DNA of 64,000 nucleotides, taken from assembly GCF_004005865.1 (NCBI RefSeq), contig NZ_SACN01000001.1, forward strand, positions 2,790,001-2,854,000, in the 5' to 3' direction. Each line of letters opens with the position of its first letter. The stretch's first letter is position 1. This document shows positions 15,823-24,868 of this stretch, one piece after another. This stretch comes from Sphingomonas crocodyli (GTDB taxonomy: Bacteria > Pseudomonadota > Alphaproteobacteria > Sphingomonadales > Sphingomonadaceae). The notes beneath the pieces were generated by a model. The model was not told where the DNA came from and did no database searches. It saw only the letters and a program-made list of their open reading frames with translations. A program made the position numbers and the translations under genes.

Positions 15823-17941
15823 CAACGCGTCTCGCTTCCCTGTCCACGGCGGCGCTGGTCTTGCCATCATTGGCGAGCGCGACCCGCGCCTGTTGCCGGA
15901 TATAATGTTGCAGCGACGCGATCTGGGCCGGCGTGAACTCCTCGAAACGCGGCATGCCGCGCGGGACGAGAAGGCCATCATGCAGGACCGAGGCGAACGC
16001 ATCGTAATTGAGCGGCGCGCCGGCACGCTTTAGATCGGGCGCGGCGCCGCCCGACAAGGTCGTTGGGCCGTGGCACGAGGCGCAATGCGCGGCGAACAGC
16101 CCCTTGCCAGCATCGGCGAGCTTGGGATCGACCACGAAGGCGAGATCGTCGGCGATCGGCGTCAACGGTGCGGCAGGCGGCAGCTTGCCGGTGCCGTCGA
16201 GCGCGAAGGTGATCACGCGCCGCTTGGTCGTGTAATAATCAAAATCGGGCTTGCGGCCGGTCGGCCCCGTCCCACGCCAGCTGGCCATCACGGTCACATA
16301 TTGCTTGCCGTCGACCAGATAGGTGATCGGGTGCGCCTGCGCCCCGTTCTGGATGTCGAAGCGCCACAATTCCTTGCCGTTGCGTCCGTCAAACGCCTTG
16401 AACAGGCCGTCGGCCTGCCCCTGGAACACCAGATCGCCGCCGGTTGCGGTAGCACCACCGGTACGCATGCCAAGCTGCGGCACGCTCCACACCTTGCGCT
16501 GCTTCACCGGATCCCAGGCGAGCAATTCGGCCTTGCCCGGCGGGGGCACCATATCGGGCGGCGGCGCGCCGATACCGTTGTTGATCACCTGGCCAGGCTT
16601 GAAGGTCCAATCCTTCAGGTTCGGCGGATCGACATAGACCTTGGGCACTTCATAGGCCGGGATATAGGTCAGCCCGGTTTTCGGGCTGTAGCTCATCGAC
16701 TCCGCCGCATGCGCGCCGACATAGGCCGGCGACAGCATCACCGCCTTGCCATTCGGAAAGCGCGCCCACGGCGTTTCCATCGGTCGGCCGGTCTTCATGT
16801 CGATGCCGGTCGCCCAGTTGACGGGCTTGAAATTCTTGGCCGACAGCAGCTTCCCGGTGTCGCGATCGATGATGTAGTAGAAGCCGTTCTTCGGCGCGTG
16901 CATTACGACGTCGCGGGGCTTCCCGTCGATCGTCAGCGTCGCCAGTTCGACGTCCATCGCCGAATTGAAGTCCCAGGTCTCGCCCGGATTTTCCTGATAG
17001 TGCCAGCGATATTCGCCGGTATCGACGTCGATCGCGACGATGCTGCACAGGAACAGATTGTCGCCGCCGCCGGGGCTGCGGATCTTCTGGTTCCACGGCG
17101 TGCCGTTGCCGGTGCCGACGAACAGCAGGCGGCGCTTGGGATCATAGGCCATCGCGTTCCACGCAGTGCCGCCGCCGCCATATTTCCACCACTGCCCGGT
17201 CCAGGTCTTGGCGGCCATCTCCATCGCCTTGTCGGAGGCTTCGCCATCTTTCTTCGCGGGATCGCCGGGGACGAGGAAGAAGCGCCACGCCTTCTTGCCC
17301 GATGAGATATTGTACGCGGTGATATAGCCGCGCACCGGGCCGAAATCGGCGCCGCCGAAGCCGATCACCACCTTGTCGCCCGCAATCCACGGCGCGCCGG
17401 TGATGTAGCTCGCATCGTCCTTGGGCAGAGTCTGGACGCTCCACGCCTCCACGCCGGTCTTCGCATCGACCGCGATCAGGCGGCCGTCGATCGTGCCGGT
17501 GAAGACCTTGCCATGCGCATAAGCGATGCCGCGGCTGCCCCAGGCGGCGCGCATCTTCTTGCCCGCCACTTCGGGTGCGTGCGGGTCGTAGCGCCACAAT
17601 GGCTTGCCGGTGCGCGCATCGACCGCGTGGATCACGCTGTAGCCCGTCGTGAAGTACACGATGCCGTCGACCGCGATCGGCGCCGTCATCGCGTTCGGCC
17701 CGTCATCGAGATCGAGCGACCAGGCCATGCCGAGCCGCTTCACGTTGGTCAGGTTGATCTGATCGAGCGGGCTGTAATGCTGCTCGTCGGCGCCGCCGAA
17801 CGTGGCCCAGTCGCGCCCCGGCTGCGCGGGTGCGGCCGTGGCGACGGGCTTCATCCCCGCCGCCGCCGCAATGCCCACCGCCGCGACCGCCAGAACGATC
17901 GCGCCGGTGCGGACCTGACGGTCCTCCGGTGCCACGGTCAC
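15809..17941 (-). CDS. PQQ-dependent quinohemoprotein alcohol dehydrogenase, copy 1 (710 aa)
   Basis: Periplasmic alcohol or aldehyde oxidation with PQQ, passing electrons to a fused cytochrome c. The N-terminus has a hydrophobic export or anchor segment (about 11-37). An eight-bladed PQQ propeller follows, with TGNGTPWNQKIRSPGGGDNLF and ETWDFNSAMDVEL, the latter supplying the catalytic Asp. The C-terminal cytochrome c domain has C620-A-S-C623-H624 and a probable axial Met in PRGMP (663). The vicinal Cys-Cys pair common in this family appears absent (MRAAWGSRGIAYAHG at the matching place). The ATG overlaps the stop of a second PQQ dehydrogenase (ATGA). Confidence 0.94.
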   Translation of the reverse strand: MTVAPEDRQVRTGAIVLAVAAVGIAAAAGMKPVATAAPAQPGRDWATFGGADEQHYSPLDQINLTNVKRLGMAWSLDLDDGPNAMTAPIAVDGIVYFTTGYSVIHAVDARTGKPLWRYDPHAPEVAGKKMRAAWGSRGIAYAHGKVFTGTIDGRLIAVDAKTGVEAWSVQTLPKDDASYITGAPWIAGDKVVIGFGGADFGPVRGYITAYNISSGKKAWRFFLVPGDPAKKDGEASDKAMEMAAKTWTGQWWKYGGGGTAWNAMAYDPKRRLLFVGTGNGTPWNQKIRSPGGGDNLFLCSIVAIDVDTGEYRWHYQENPGETWDFNSAMDVELATLTIDGKPRDVVMHAPKNGFYYIIDRDTGKLLSAKNFKPVNWATGIDMKTGRPMETPWARFPNGKAVMLSPAYVGAHAAESMSYSPKTGLTYIPAYEVPKVYVDPPNLKDWTFKPGQVINNGIGAPPPDMVPPPGKAELLAWDPVKQRKVWSVPQLGMRTGGATATGGDLVFQGQADGLFKAFDGRNGKELWRFDIQNGAQAHPITYLVDGKQYVTVMASWRGTGPTGRKPDFDYYTTKRRVITFALDGTGKLPPAAPLTPIADDLAFVVDPKLADAGKGLFAAHCASCHGPTTLSGGAAPDLKRAGAPLNYDAFASVLHDGLLVPRGMPRFEEFTPAQIASLQHYIRQQARVALANDGKTSAAVDREARRVDAGH

Positions 17942-20022
17942 TTCGCGGCCGGGTTCGGAGCCACGGGTTGCGCGGTCTCGCGTGCCCGCTGGCGGATATA
18001 GTGGCGCAGCCCTTCGAGTTCGGCATCGCTGAGATTGTCGAACTTGCCCATGCCGCGATCCATCAGCGCGCCGTCATGGACGACCTGCTTGAACGCATCG
18101 GCATCGAGCGGGATCGCCGACTTGCGCAGATCGGGGGCGGCGCCGCCCGCGATCATGCCCGCGCCGTGGCAGATGATGCAGCTGGAATTGAACACGCCGC
18201 CGCCGATCTTCGCCTTGTCGGCATCGACCACGAAGGCGGGATCGTCCTGGATCGGCTGGTCCAGCGGCTCGACCGGGGGCAGCTTGGCCTTGGCGTCGAG
18301 CGCGAAGGTCAGCACGCGGCGCTTCTGTTCGCGATAATCCCAGTTGGGCGTGTTCGCGAAGGAGGAGCGAAAGCCGGTGATGACGGTGACGTACTGCTTG
18401 CCCTTCACCGTATAGGTGATGGCGTTGCCCAATATGCCGTTCTGCGCATCGAACTCCCACAGCGTCTTGCCGCTGTCGGCCGCGAGCGCGGTGAACTTGC
18501 CGGTGTTCAGCCCCTGGAAGATCAGGTTGCCGCCGGTCGTGATCGTGCCGCCGTTGATCATGCCGCTCTGCGGGATCTTCCAGCGAACCTTGGCCGCGAC
18601 CGGATCATAGGCGACGAGGTTGCTGCTCGGCGCGGCCGTCTTCATGCCCGCCGGCACCGGGCCCAGGCCGGTGTTGACGAACATGCCTTCCTTATACTTC
18701 CACTCGGCAAGGTTCGGCGGATCGGTGACGACGCGCTGCTGCTCGATCTGGGGAATGTAAACCAGGCCGGTCTTGGGATTGTACGACATGGTCTGGACGG
18801 CGTGCGCGCCGGTGGGCGACGGCCACATGATGAACGGTTCGCCATCGGGATAGCGCGCCTTGGGGTTTTCGACCGGACGGCCCGTCTTCAGATCGATGTG
18901 GCTTGCCCAGTTGACGGGGGCGAACTGGCCGGCCGAGATCGGCTTACCCGTCGTGCGATCGATGACGTAGAAGAAGCCGTTCTTCGGCGCGTGCAGGATG
19001 ACGTCGCGCGGCTTGCCCTCGATATTCAGCGTCGTCAGCTGGATATCCATCGCATCATTATAGTCCCAGGTGTTCCCCGGATTGACCTGATAGTGCCAGA
19101 GATATTTGCCGGTCTTGCGATCGACCGCGACGATCGAGGCGACGAAGAGGTTATCGCCGCCGCCGGGGCTGCGCAGCTTCTGGTTCCAGGGGAAGCCGTT
19201 GCCCGTGCCGAGGTACACGCGGTCATACTTCTTGTCATAGGCCATTGCGTGCCAGACGTTGCCGCCGCCGCCGACCTTCCACCATTCGCCGGTCCACGTC
19301 TTGGCGGCCATGTCCATCACGCTGTCGGACGCTTCGCCATCGGGGCCGTTCGCGGGGTTGCCGGGGACGACGTAGAAACGCCACGCCTTCTTGCCGGTCG
19401 CGACGTCATAAGCGGTGACATAACCGCGCACGGGGCCGTAATCGCCGCCGCCGAAACCGATAATCACCTTGTCGCCCGCAACCCAGGGCGGGCCGCTGAT
19501 ATAGGCATCGTCCTTGGGATCGAGCGTCATCGCCGACCAGAGCTGCTTGCCGGTCTTCGCGTCGATCGCGATCATGCGGCCGTCGCGGGTCGCGGTGAAG
19601 ACGCGCCCCTGCGAATAAGCGATGCCGCGCGTGCCCCAGCCGGCGCGCAGCTTATGCCCGACGACCTTCGAAACTTCCGGATCGAACTGCCACAGCTGCT
19701 TGCCCGTGACCGCGTCCACCGCGCTGACCACCGAGCTGCCGACACCGAAATAGAGCACACCGCCAACCTCGAGCGGGGCGGTGAAGCTGTCATAGGTGTC
19801 GAGATCCATCGACCAGGCGAGGCCGAGTCGGCTGACATTGCTATCGCTGATCTGCGTCAGCGGGCTGAAATGATCCTCGTCGCTGGTGCGGCCATAGGAG
19901 CCCCAATCGGCACCGTCGGCATTGGCGACGTCGCCCGTAGCCCCGCGCGAACAGGCGATTCCGCCCGCAAAAGCCAGCGCGATCGCGCTGCAAGCCAGCG
20001 CCGCCTTCTTCGTCACTTTCAT
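17938..20022 (-). CDS. PQQ-dependent quinohemoprotein alcohol dehydrogenase, copy 2 (694 aa)
   Basis: Paralogue of the next gene with the same layout: export signal (about 1-25, ending AFAGGIACSRG), PQQ propeller with TGNGFPWNQKLRSPGGGDNLF and TWDYNDAMDIQL, and C-terminal cytochrome c with C615-I-I-C618-H619 and a probable axial Met658. It too lacks the Cys-Cys pair (KLRAGWGTRGIAYSQG). The start MKVTKKAAL was chosen for the signal peptide and a GAGGA ribosome site. It is first of the overlapping leftward operon (two PQQ enzymes, crotonase, thiolase-like, DUF35-like). PQQ synthesis genes are not in this window. Confidence 0.94.
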   Translation of the reverse strand: MKVTKKAALACSAIALAFAGGIACSRGATGDVANADGADWGSYGRTSDEDHFSPLTQISDSNVSRLGLAWSMDLDTYDSFTAPLEVGGVLYFGVGSSVVSAVDAVTGKQLWQFDPEVSKVVGHKLRAGWGTRGIAYSQGRVFTATRDGRMIAIDAKTGKQLWSAMTLDPKDDAYISGPPWVAGDKVIIGFGGGDYGPVRGYVTAYDVATGKKAWRFYVVPGNPANGPDGEASDSVMDMAAKTWTGEWWKVGGGGNVWHAMAYDKKYDRVYLGTGNGFPWNQKLRSPGGGDNLFVASIVAVDRKTGKYLWHYQVNPGNTWDYNDAMDIQLTTLNIEGKPRDVILHAPKNGFFYVIDRTTGKPISAGQFAPVNWASHIDLKTGRPVENPKARYPDGEPFIMWPSPTGAHAVQTMSYNPKTGLVYIPQIEQQRVVTDPPNLAEWKYKEGMFVNTGLGPVPAGMKTAAPSSNLVAYDPVAAKVRWKIPQSGMINGGTITTGGNLIFQGLNTGKFTALAADSGKTLWEFDAQNGILGNAITYTVKGKQYVTVITGFRSSFANTPNWDYREQKRRVLTFALDAKAKLPPVEPLDQPIQDDPAFVVDADKAKIGGGVFNSSCIICHGAGMIAGGAAPDLRKSAIPLDADAFKQVVHDGALMDRGMGKFDNLSDAELEGLRHYIRQRARETAQPVAPNPAAK

Positions 20023-20363
20023 GGCAATCCTCGTTCGACCCTTTTCTATACTCTTGTGCAGAATTAGCCCCAAGTCAAACCTTCCGCAACCGAGCCTCGA
20101 TGCCTGCGTCGACAAACGGAGCGCCACCGAATCGAGTTATCCGCTCTGCGCCTTCGCAATCCTGTGCGCAGCTAAGGACAAATGCGACGATTTGGCTTCC
20201 GCACGGGCCAGCGCACGAACGCCGGATCGGTGCAAAAAATTGCAGCACCCGGAGCCCAATCGGGAGGCAGTAGCGCTACAGTTGCTCAAAAATGGCATTG
20301 ACATGCAAAATTGAGATCGGCAAAAATGCACAGGAGAACAGAATTGACTGTTGGGAGATAGTG
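20023..20363. promoter_or_regulatory. Divergent promoter region between PQQ dehydrogenase and TonB receptor
   Basis: This 341-bp stretch holds no gene I can support. On the minus strand a possible promoter for the PQQ operon has TATAGA (complement of 20045-20050) and TTGGGG (complement of 20068-20073) spaced 17 bases. On the plus strand TTGACA at 20298-20303 may be a -35 box for the receptor, but no good -10 follows. A perfect inverted repeat TGCAA-AAAA-TTGCA occupies 20231-20244, inside an outer GGTGC/GCACC pair, and recalls the TGCA-type repeats near fbiC and the P450. Confidence 0.4.
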
Positions 20364-23291
20364 ATGAAGGCATGGGTGAAGTCTGCTCTGTTGGCGAGCA
20401 CGGTGCTCGTATCCACGGCGGCAGCGGCGCAGACGGCTCCGGTCGAACCGGCTCCGGCCCCGGCCGAGACCAGCACTGACGACAGCGGCGTTCAGGACAT
20501 CATCGTCACCGGCTCGCGCATCGTTCGCGACGGTTATACCGCGCCGACCCCGGTCACGGTCGCGCCGACCGCCGACCTTGCCAAGGCGACCCCGACCAAC
20601 ATCGCCGACGGCCTCAACAAGCTTCCGCAGTTCAGCCTGTCGAGCGGCCCGGCCCGCTCCACGCACAACTTCGCCTCGTCGGCCGCCAACGGCAATCTGC
20701 TCAACCTGCGCGGTGTCGGCCCCGAGCGCACGCTCATCATGTTCGACAGCGTTCGCATGCCGCCGACGACCTTCCGCGGCGTCGTCGACGTCAACATCAT
20801 CCCGAACCTGCTCGTCGAGCGCGTCGACATCGTGACCGCCGGCGCTTCGGCCGCTTACGGTTCGGACGCCGTCTCGGGCGTCGTCAACTTCGTCCTGAAC
20901 AAGAAGTTCACCGGCCTGACCGGCGTGATCCAGGGCGGCGTCGATCAGCGCGGCAATAACGGCAACGAGAAGTTCGGCCTCGCCTACGGCACCGACTTCG
21001 CCGACGATCGCGGCCACATCCTGCTTAGCGGCGAATATTATAACAGCCGCGGCATGCTGCGTTCGGATCGCGTGTCGAGCCGTGGCAACTATCTCTATGC
21101 CGGTCAGAACCGCGCCGCCCTTCTTGCAGGCAGCCCCGGCGGTTCAGCCGCGAACCCGTTCGTGATCTACAACAACACGACGATCAACAACGCGACCGTC
21201 GGCGGCCTGATCAACGGCCCGGCCGGCTTCAGCTTCAACAATTTCCGCTTCAACGCGCAGGGTCAGGCCGTGCCGTTCAACATCGGCACGCAGATCGGCA
21301 CGCCCGGCTATTCGGTGGGCGGCGACGGCTATACGATCCCGGCCGACAGCACCGCGGTCGCCCCGCTGCGCACCTACCAGACCTTCGGCCGCGTGAGCTA
21401 CGACGTCACCGACGACATCAACGTGTATGCGCAGGGCATCTTCACGCGCAGCGATCTGCGCTACAATTCGCTCGCCAACGCCTTCACCCCGCCGAACGTC
21501 GCGACGATCTACAGCGGCAACCCGTACATCCCGGCCAATGTTCAGGCCGCGATGACCGCGCAGGGCGTCGGCTCCTTCACCCTCTCCGACTATCTGAGCG
21601 AGATGGGCACGCTGAAGGCCAAGGAACGCACCGACTTCTACATGGGTCAGGCGGGTATAGAGGGTAAGCTCGGTAACTTCAGCTGGAACCTCGGCTACGT
21701 CCACAGCGAGTCGGTCTTCAAGCTCGCGCAGCAGACCTTCGACATCAAGAAAGTCTATGCGGCTATCGACGCGGTCCGCAATCCGGCGAACGGGCAGATC
21801 ACCTGCCGCGTCCTGCTCGATCCGACCGTCGCGTCGCAATATCAGGGCTGCCAGCCGCTGAACATTCTGGGCGTCGGCGCAGCCGCCGGCACGATGGGCG
21901 GTTACAACTGGGCCAACGGCGTTTCGCGCTACCGCGCCGAAACCAAGCAGGACCAGTTGCAGGGCGCGATCCAGGGCTCGCTGTTCGATCTCCCGGCCGG
22001 CCCGGTCGACGTCGTGATCGGTGCGGAATGGCGCCGCCAGAAGCTGCACCTGACCTCGAACTCCGATCCGGCAACGCTGGCCGGCGCGACTGCGGCGCAG
22101 ACCACCGCGCTGCGTAACGCCTATTTCGCGGGCCTGCGCGGCGTGCCGACGACGGCGCTCTACTACAACCTCACCAACACCGGCGTCGCCAATGGCCGCG
22201 TGACCGTGAAGGAAGCCTTCGCCGAAATCAGCGTTCCGATCCTGAAGGACACGCCGTTCTTCGAGGCGCTGGACGTCAACGCGGCGGGCCGTATCACCGA
22301 TTACTCGACCAGCGGTCGGGTCGAGACGTGGAAGGTCGGCGGCACCTGGAAGCCGATCAGCGACGTGCTGTTCCGCATCACGCGGTCGCGCGACATCCGC
22401 GCACCTGCGCTCTACGATCTGTTCGCAGGCGACAGCTCGGGCATCGGCACGCTCAACGATCCGGTCTCGGGCATCACCTCGAACGTTCCGCAGATCACCG
22501 GCGGTAACGCGGCCCTGAAGCCGGAAAAGGCCGACACGCTGACCTTCGGCGGCGTGCTGACCCCCAGCTTCCTGCGGGGCTTCTCGGTCTCGGTCGACTA
22601 TTATAACCTGAAGATCGACGATGCGATCGGTACGCTGGGGACGGCGCAGATCGTCAACAACTGCCGCCTCGACGCGAATGCGCCGGAATGCGCACTCGTG
22701 ACCCGTCCGTCGCCGACGGCCTTCCCGACCAGCGTGCGTATCGCCCCGGCGAACATCGCAGCGCTCAAGACGAAGGGCATCGATATCGACGCGTCGTATC
22801 GGACCGCACTGGGCAACGGCAATCTGAGCCTGCGCGCCTATGTGAACTATCTCGACAGCTTCAAGACGCAGCAGTCGGCCACGCAGGTCGTGCTCGAAAA
22901 CGCAGGTCGTGCGGCCACCGGCAACCAGCCGATCGCCCGTCCCAAGTGGCGCGGCACGTTCAACGTGAACTATGAGAACAATGGCTGGGGCGTCTTCATC
23001 TCCGAACAATATATCGGTTCGTCGAAGCTCGGCTTCCCGGCTGCGACCGGCCAGAACCAGGTGTTCGCCGATCCGAAGGTGCCGGTGGTGTGGTACACCG
23101 ACATGACGATCAGCAAGAAGATCGACGCCTTCGGTGGCGACATCGAGTTCTTCGGCACCGTCAACAACCTGTTCGACAAGAAGCCGCCGCTCATTCCGGG
23201 CACCATCCCCGGCCTGAACCTGCCGACCATCATCTCGGTCTATGACCAGGTCGGTCGCGCGTTCACCGCGGGTGCGCGCTTCAAGTTCTGA
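20364..23291 (+). CDS. TonB-dependent outer-membrane receptor (975 aa)
   Basis: Outer-membrane beta-barrel for energised uptake. A signal peptide (MKAWVKSALLASTVLVSTAAAAQ) is followed by a proline-rich linker, a TonB-box-like DIIVTGSRI, and the plug domain (about 55-190: NIADGLNKLPQF, LNLRGVGPERTL, AGASAAYGSDAVSGVVNFVL). The barrel ends with the terminal aromatic residue of AFTAGARFKF. The ATG at 20364 was chosen for the signal peptide and a GGGAGA ribosome site; a longer reading has no signal. Adjacency and divergence from the PQQ operon suggest it imports that pathway's substrate. It belongs to the large receptor type common in sphingomonads; the ligand is unknown. Confidence 0.95.
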   Translation: MKAWVKSALLASTVLVSTAAAAQTAPVEPAPAPAETSTDDSGVQDIIVTGSRIVRDGYTAPTPVTVAPTADLAKATPTNIADGLNKLPQFSLSSGPARSTHNFASSAANGNLLNLRGVGPERTLIMFDSVRMPPTTFRGVVDVNIIPNLLVERVDIVTAGASAAYGSDAVSGVVNFVLNKKFTGLTGVIQGGVDQRGNNGNEKFGLAYGTDFADDRGHILLSGEYYNSRGMLRSDRVSSRGNYLYAGQNRAALLAGSPGGSAANPFVIYNNTTINNATVGGLINGPAGFSFNNFRFNAQGQAVPFNIGTQIGTPGYSVGGDGYTIPADSTAVAPLRTYQTFGRVSYDVTDDINVYAQGIFTRSDLRYNSLANAFTPPNVATIYSGNPYIPANVQAAMTAQGVGSFTLSDYLSEMGTLKAKERTDFYMGQAGIEGKLGNFSWNLGYVHSESVFKLAQQTFDIKKVYAAIDAVRNPANGQITCRVLLDPTVASQYQGCQPLNILGVGAAAGTMGGYNWANGVSRYRAETKQDQLQGAIQGSLFDLPAGPVDVVIGAEWRRQKLHLTSNSDPATLAGATAAQTTALRNAYFAGLRGVPTTALYYNLTNTGVANGRVTVKEAFAEISVPILKDTPFFEALDVNAAGRITDYSTSGRVETWKVGGTWKPISDVLFRITRSRDIRAPALYDLFAGDSSGIGTLNDPVSGITSNVPQITGGNAALKPEKADTLTFGGVLTPSFLRGFSVSVDYYNLKIDDAIGTLGTAQIVNNCRLDANAPECALVTRPSPTAFPTSVRIAPANIAALKTKGIDIDASYRTALGNGNLSLRAYVNYLDSFKTQQSATQVVLENAGRAATGNQPIARPKWRGTFNVNYENNGWGVFISEQYIGSSKLGFPAATGQNQVFADPKVPVVWYTDMTISKKIDAFGGDIEFFGTVNNLFDKKPPLIPGTIPGLNLPTIISVYDQVGRAFTAGARFKF

Positions 23292-23314
23292 TATCCCGCT
23301 CCCCGGAGCAGACT

Positions 23315-23346
23315 GGGCGGCCCGAAAGGGCCCCCCTTTTCTTTTT
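23315..23346 (+). terminator. Rho-independent terminator after the TonB receptor
   Basis: Stem GGCCC/GGGCC with a GAAA loop (23319-23332), followed by C's and a T-rich tract, 24 bases after the receptor stop codon. Confidence 0.75.
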
Positions 23347-23397
23347 GGGCCTTGTCTTTTGTGGGGAACCAAGCGCCGCGCGGGCCGTAACCGCCCG

Positions 23398-24087
23398 ATG
23401 ATCGAAAGCCTGTTCCTGTCGCTCAGCGACCTTTCCGACCGGCGGATCATCGGCATCCTGATCCGATCGATGCTGGTGACCCTGCTGATCTTCGCAGCGC
23501 TGGCGGCGCTGACCGGCTGGGCGCTGGTGGGCGTCGATCCCTGCGCCTGGTTTGACGACAGCTGCCCGCTGGGCGTGGCTGGCGGTGGCTTCGGCGCGGT
23601 GATGCTGACGCTGCTTGCGGGCTGGTTCCTCTTCCCCGCCATCGCGATCGCGGTGCTGTGCGCCTATATCGACCGCGTGGTCGCAATCGTCGAGGCGCGC
23701 CACTATCCGCACACCGCCACATCGGCGCGGTCGCCGGGCTGGGCCGCCGTCGCCCTGCTGGGGCTGCGTTCGGCAGGGCGCGTATTGCTCTACAACCTGA
23801 TCGCCCTGCCCTTCTATATCGTGCTGTTGTTCACCGTGATCGGCCCGGTCGCCCTGTTCGTCGCGGTCAACGGTGCGGCGTTGGGGCGCGATCTGGGCGA
23901 GATGGTGGCGCTGCGGCACGGCGATCGCGCATCGCGCGCGGCGTGGCTGGCATCGTCGCGGATCGGCCGTTTCTTCGTCGGGGCGACCGTGACGGGGCTG
24001 TTTCTGGTGCCCTTCGCCAACCTGCTCGCACCGGTGTTGGGCGCGGCGATGACGACGCATCTCTATCATCGGCGACGCCCGACTTGA
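23398..24087 (+). CDS. EI24/CysZ-like integral membrane protein (229 aa)
   Basis: Multi-pass membrane protein with four or five hydrophobic segments (about 22-45, 60-88, 118-160, 195-220). The overall pattern, including the N-terminal LSLSDLSDRRIIGILIRS and the late membrane hairpin preceded by a charged stretch, resembles EI24-domain proteins such as the sulfate permease CysZ. The ATG at 23398 was chosen because upstream sequence lies in the receptor terminator. It stands alone; a transport role is plausible but not shown. Confidence 0.75.
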   Translation: MIESLFLSLSDLSDRRIIGILIRSMLVTLLIFAALAALTGWALVGVDPCAWFDDSCPLGVAGGGFGAVMLTLLAGWFLFPAIAIAVLCAYIDRVVAIVEARHYPHTATSARSPGWAAVALLGLRSAGRVLLYNLIALPFYIVLLFTVIGPVALFVAVNGAALGRDLGEMVALRHGDRASRAAWLASSRIGRFFVGATVTGLFLVPFANLLAPVLGAAMTTHLYHRRRPT

Positions 24088-24205
24088 TGCACGTCAATGC
24101 GGACGTAACATGCACCTGCTATAGCCGCTTCATCGACGCCTTCTGCCCGAGCGCGACGTCGACTGACAGCAAAGGGAAAGCTGCCGCTTTAAACGGAGCT
24201 TTGCC

Positions 24206-24373
24206 ATGCAACCCCTCGATCGGGACTATCTGGAAACCCGCCGCACCGAGAGTTTGAGGATGGCCGCCGAGTCCGGCGATCCCTGCGCCGCCGTCCATCG
24301 CGAACTCGCCGCCCTCTACGGCCAGCGCCTTCTGGAAACCGACGAGAGCCGCCCGAAACTCAACCGCGGCTAG
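24206..24373 (+). CDS. Small conserved hypothetical protein (55 aa)
   Basis: A 55-codon gene starting MQPLDRDYLETRRTESLRM and ending RPKLNRG, with a GGAG ribosome site seven bases before the ATG. Charged and helical in appearance, with no signal or membrane segment. From memory, similar short proteins occur in other sphingomonads. Its TAG stop overlaps the stop of the convergent receiver gene within the palindrome CTAG. The function is unknown. Confidence 0.7.
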   Translation: MQPLDRDYLETRRTESLRMAAESGDPCAAVHRELAALYGQRLLETDESRPKLNRG

Positions 24374-24819
24374 ACCGCGCGGCGCAGCGGCTCGGGCTTC
24401 TTTCCGTCGGGCAGCATTTCACGCAGATGATCGTGGACCACGTTCGCGCTGAACGGCTTGCCGATGAAGATCGCTTTCGGCGGCAGATCGCCCGCCTTGG
24501 GCGCTATCCGTCCGCTGGCGACCACGATATCGACATCGGGGCAATGATCCGCGACGCGACGCGCGAGTTCGAAGCCGTTCATGCCGCCGGGCATTTCGAC
24601 GTCGGTGAACAGCAGCATCACGCCGCAATCCTCATCCTGCATCAGATCCCAGGCTTCATCGCCGTTGCCCGCCTCCAGACACCGAAACCCCGCCTCTGTC
24701 AGGATATCGGCGGCGTGCATCCGCACGAAGGCGTCATCGTCGACGACGAGGGCATAAGGATCGGTCGACGGGGCCACAGGCGGCTGCCTCCTGTTGGGAT
24801 GGGAGCCGAGATAACCCAT
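24370..24819 (-). CDS. Stand-alone response-regulator receiver protein (149 aa)
   Basis: CheY-type receiver domain with no output domain. Numbering from this start, the acidic pocket is D27-D29 (VVDDDAF), the phospho-acceptor is D73 in LLFTDVEMPGG, and the switch lysine is K121 in FIGKPFSA. A short N-terminal tail (MGYLGSHPNRR) precedes the domain; an alternative ATG at 24852 would add 11 residues but has no better ribosome site. No histidine kinase is adjacent. tRNA-Arg lies just upstream on the same strand. Confidence 0.88.
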   Translation of the reverse strand: MGYLGSHPNRRQPPVAPSTDPYALVVDDDAFVRMHAADILTEAGFRCLEAGNGDEAWDLMQDEDCGVMLLFTDVEMPGGMNGFELARRVADHCPDVDIVVASGRIAPKAGDLPPKAIFIGKPFSANVVHDHLREMLPDGKKPEPLRRAV

Positions 24820-24868
24820 GTTAAAGCCGTCCGTTCCGCGCGCCGGGACCATGTATCGAGGATTGTTG

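Noticed and set aside
17938..20022. Lipoprotein signal in the second PQQ dehydrogenase (GGIACS)
   Set aside because: The -3 position is Gly instead of Leu/Val/Ile, so the lipobox is poor; an ordinary signal peptide is equally likely.
17830..20067. 745-codon plus-strand frame across the PQQ dehydrogenase genes
   Set aside because: Shadow frame; the minus strand encodes two complete quinohemoproteins with CxxCH motifs.
21144..23642. 832-codon open frame opposite the TonB receptor
   Set aside because: Shadow of the receptor; no recognisable domain and it crosses the receptor terminator.
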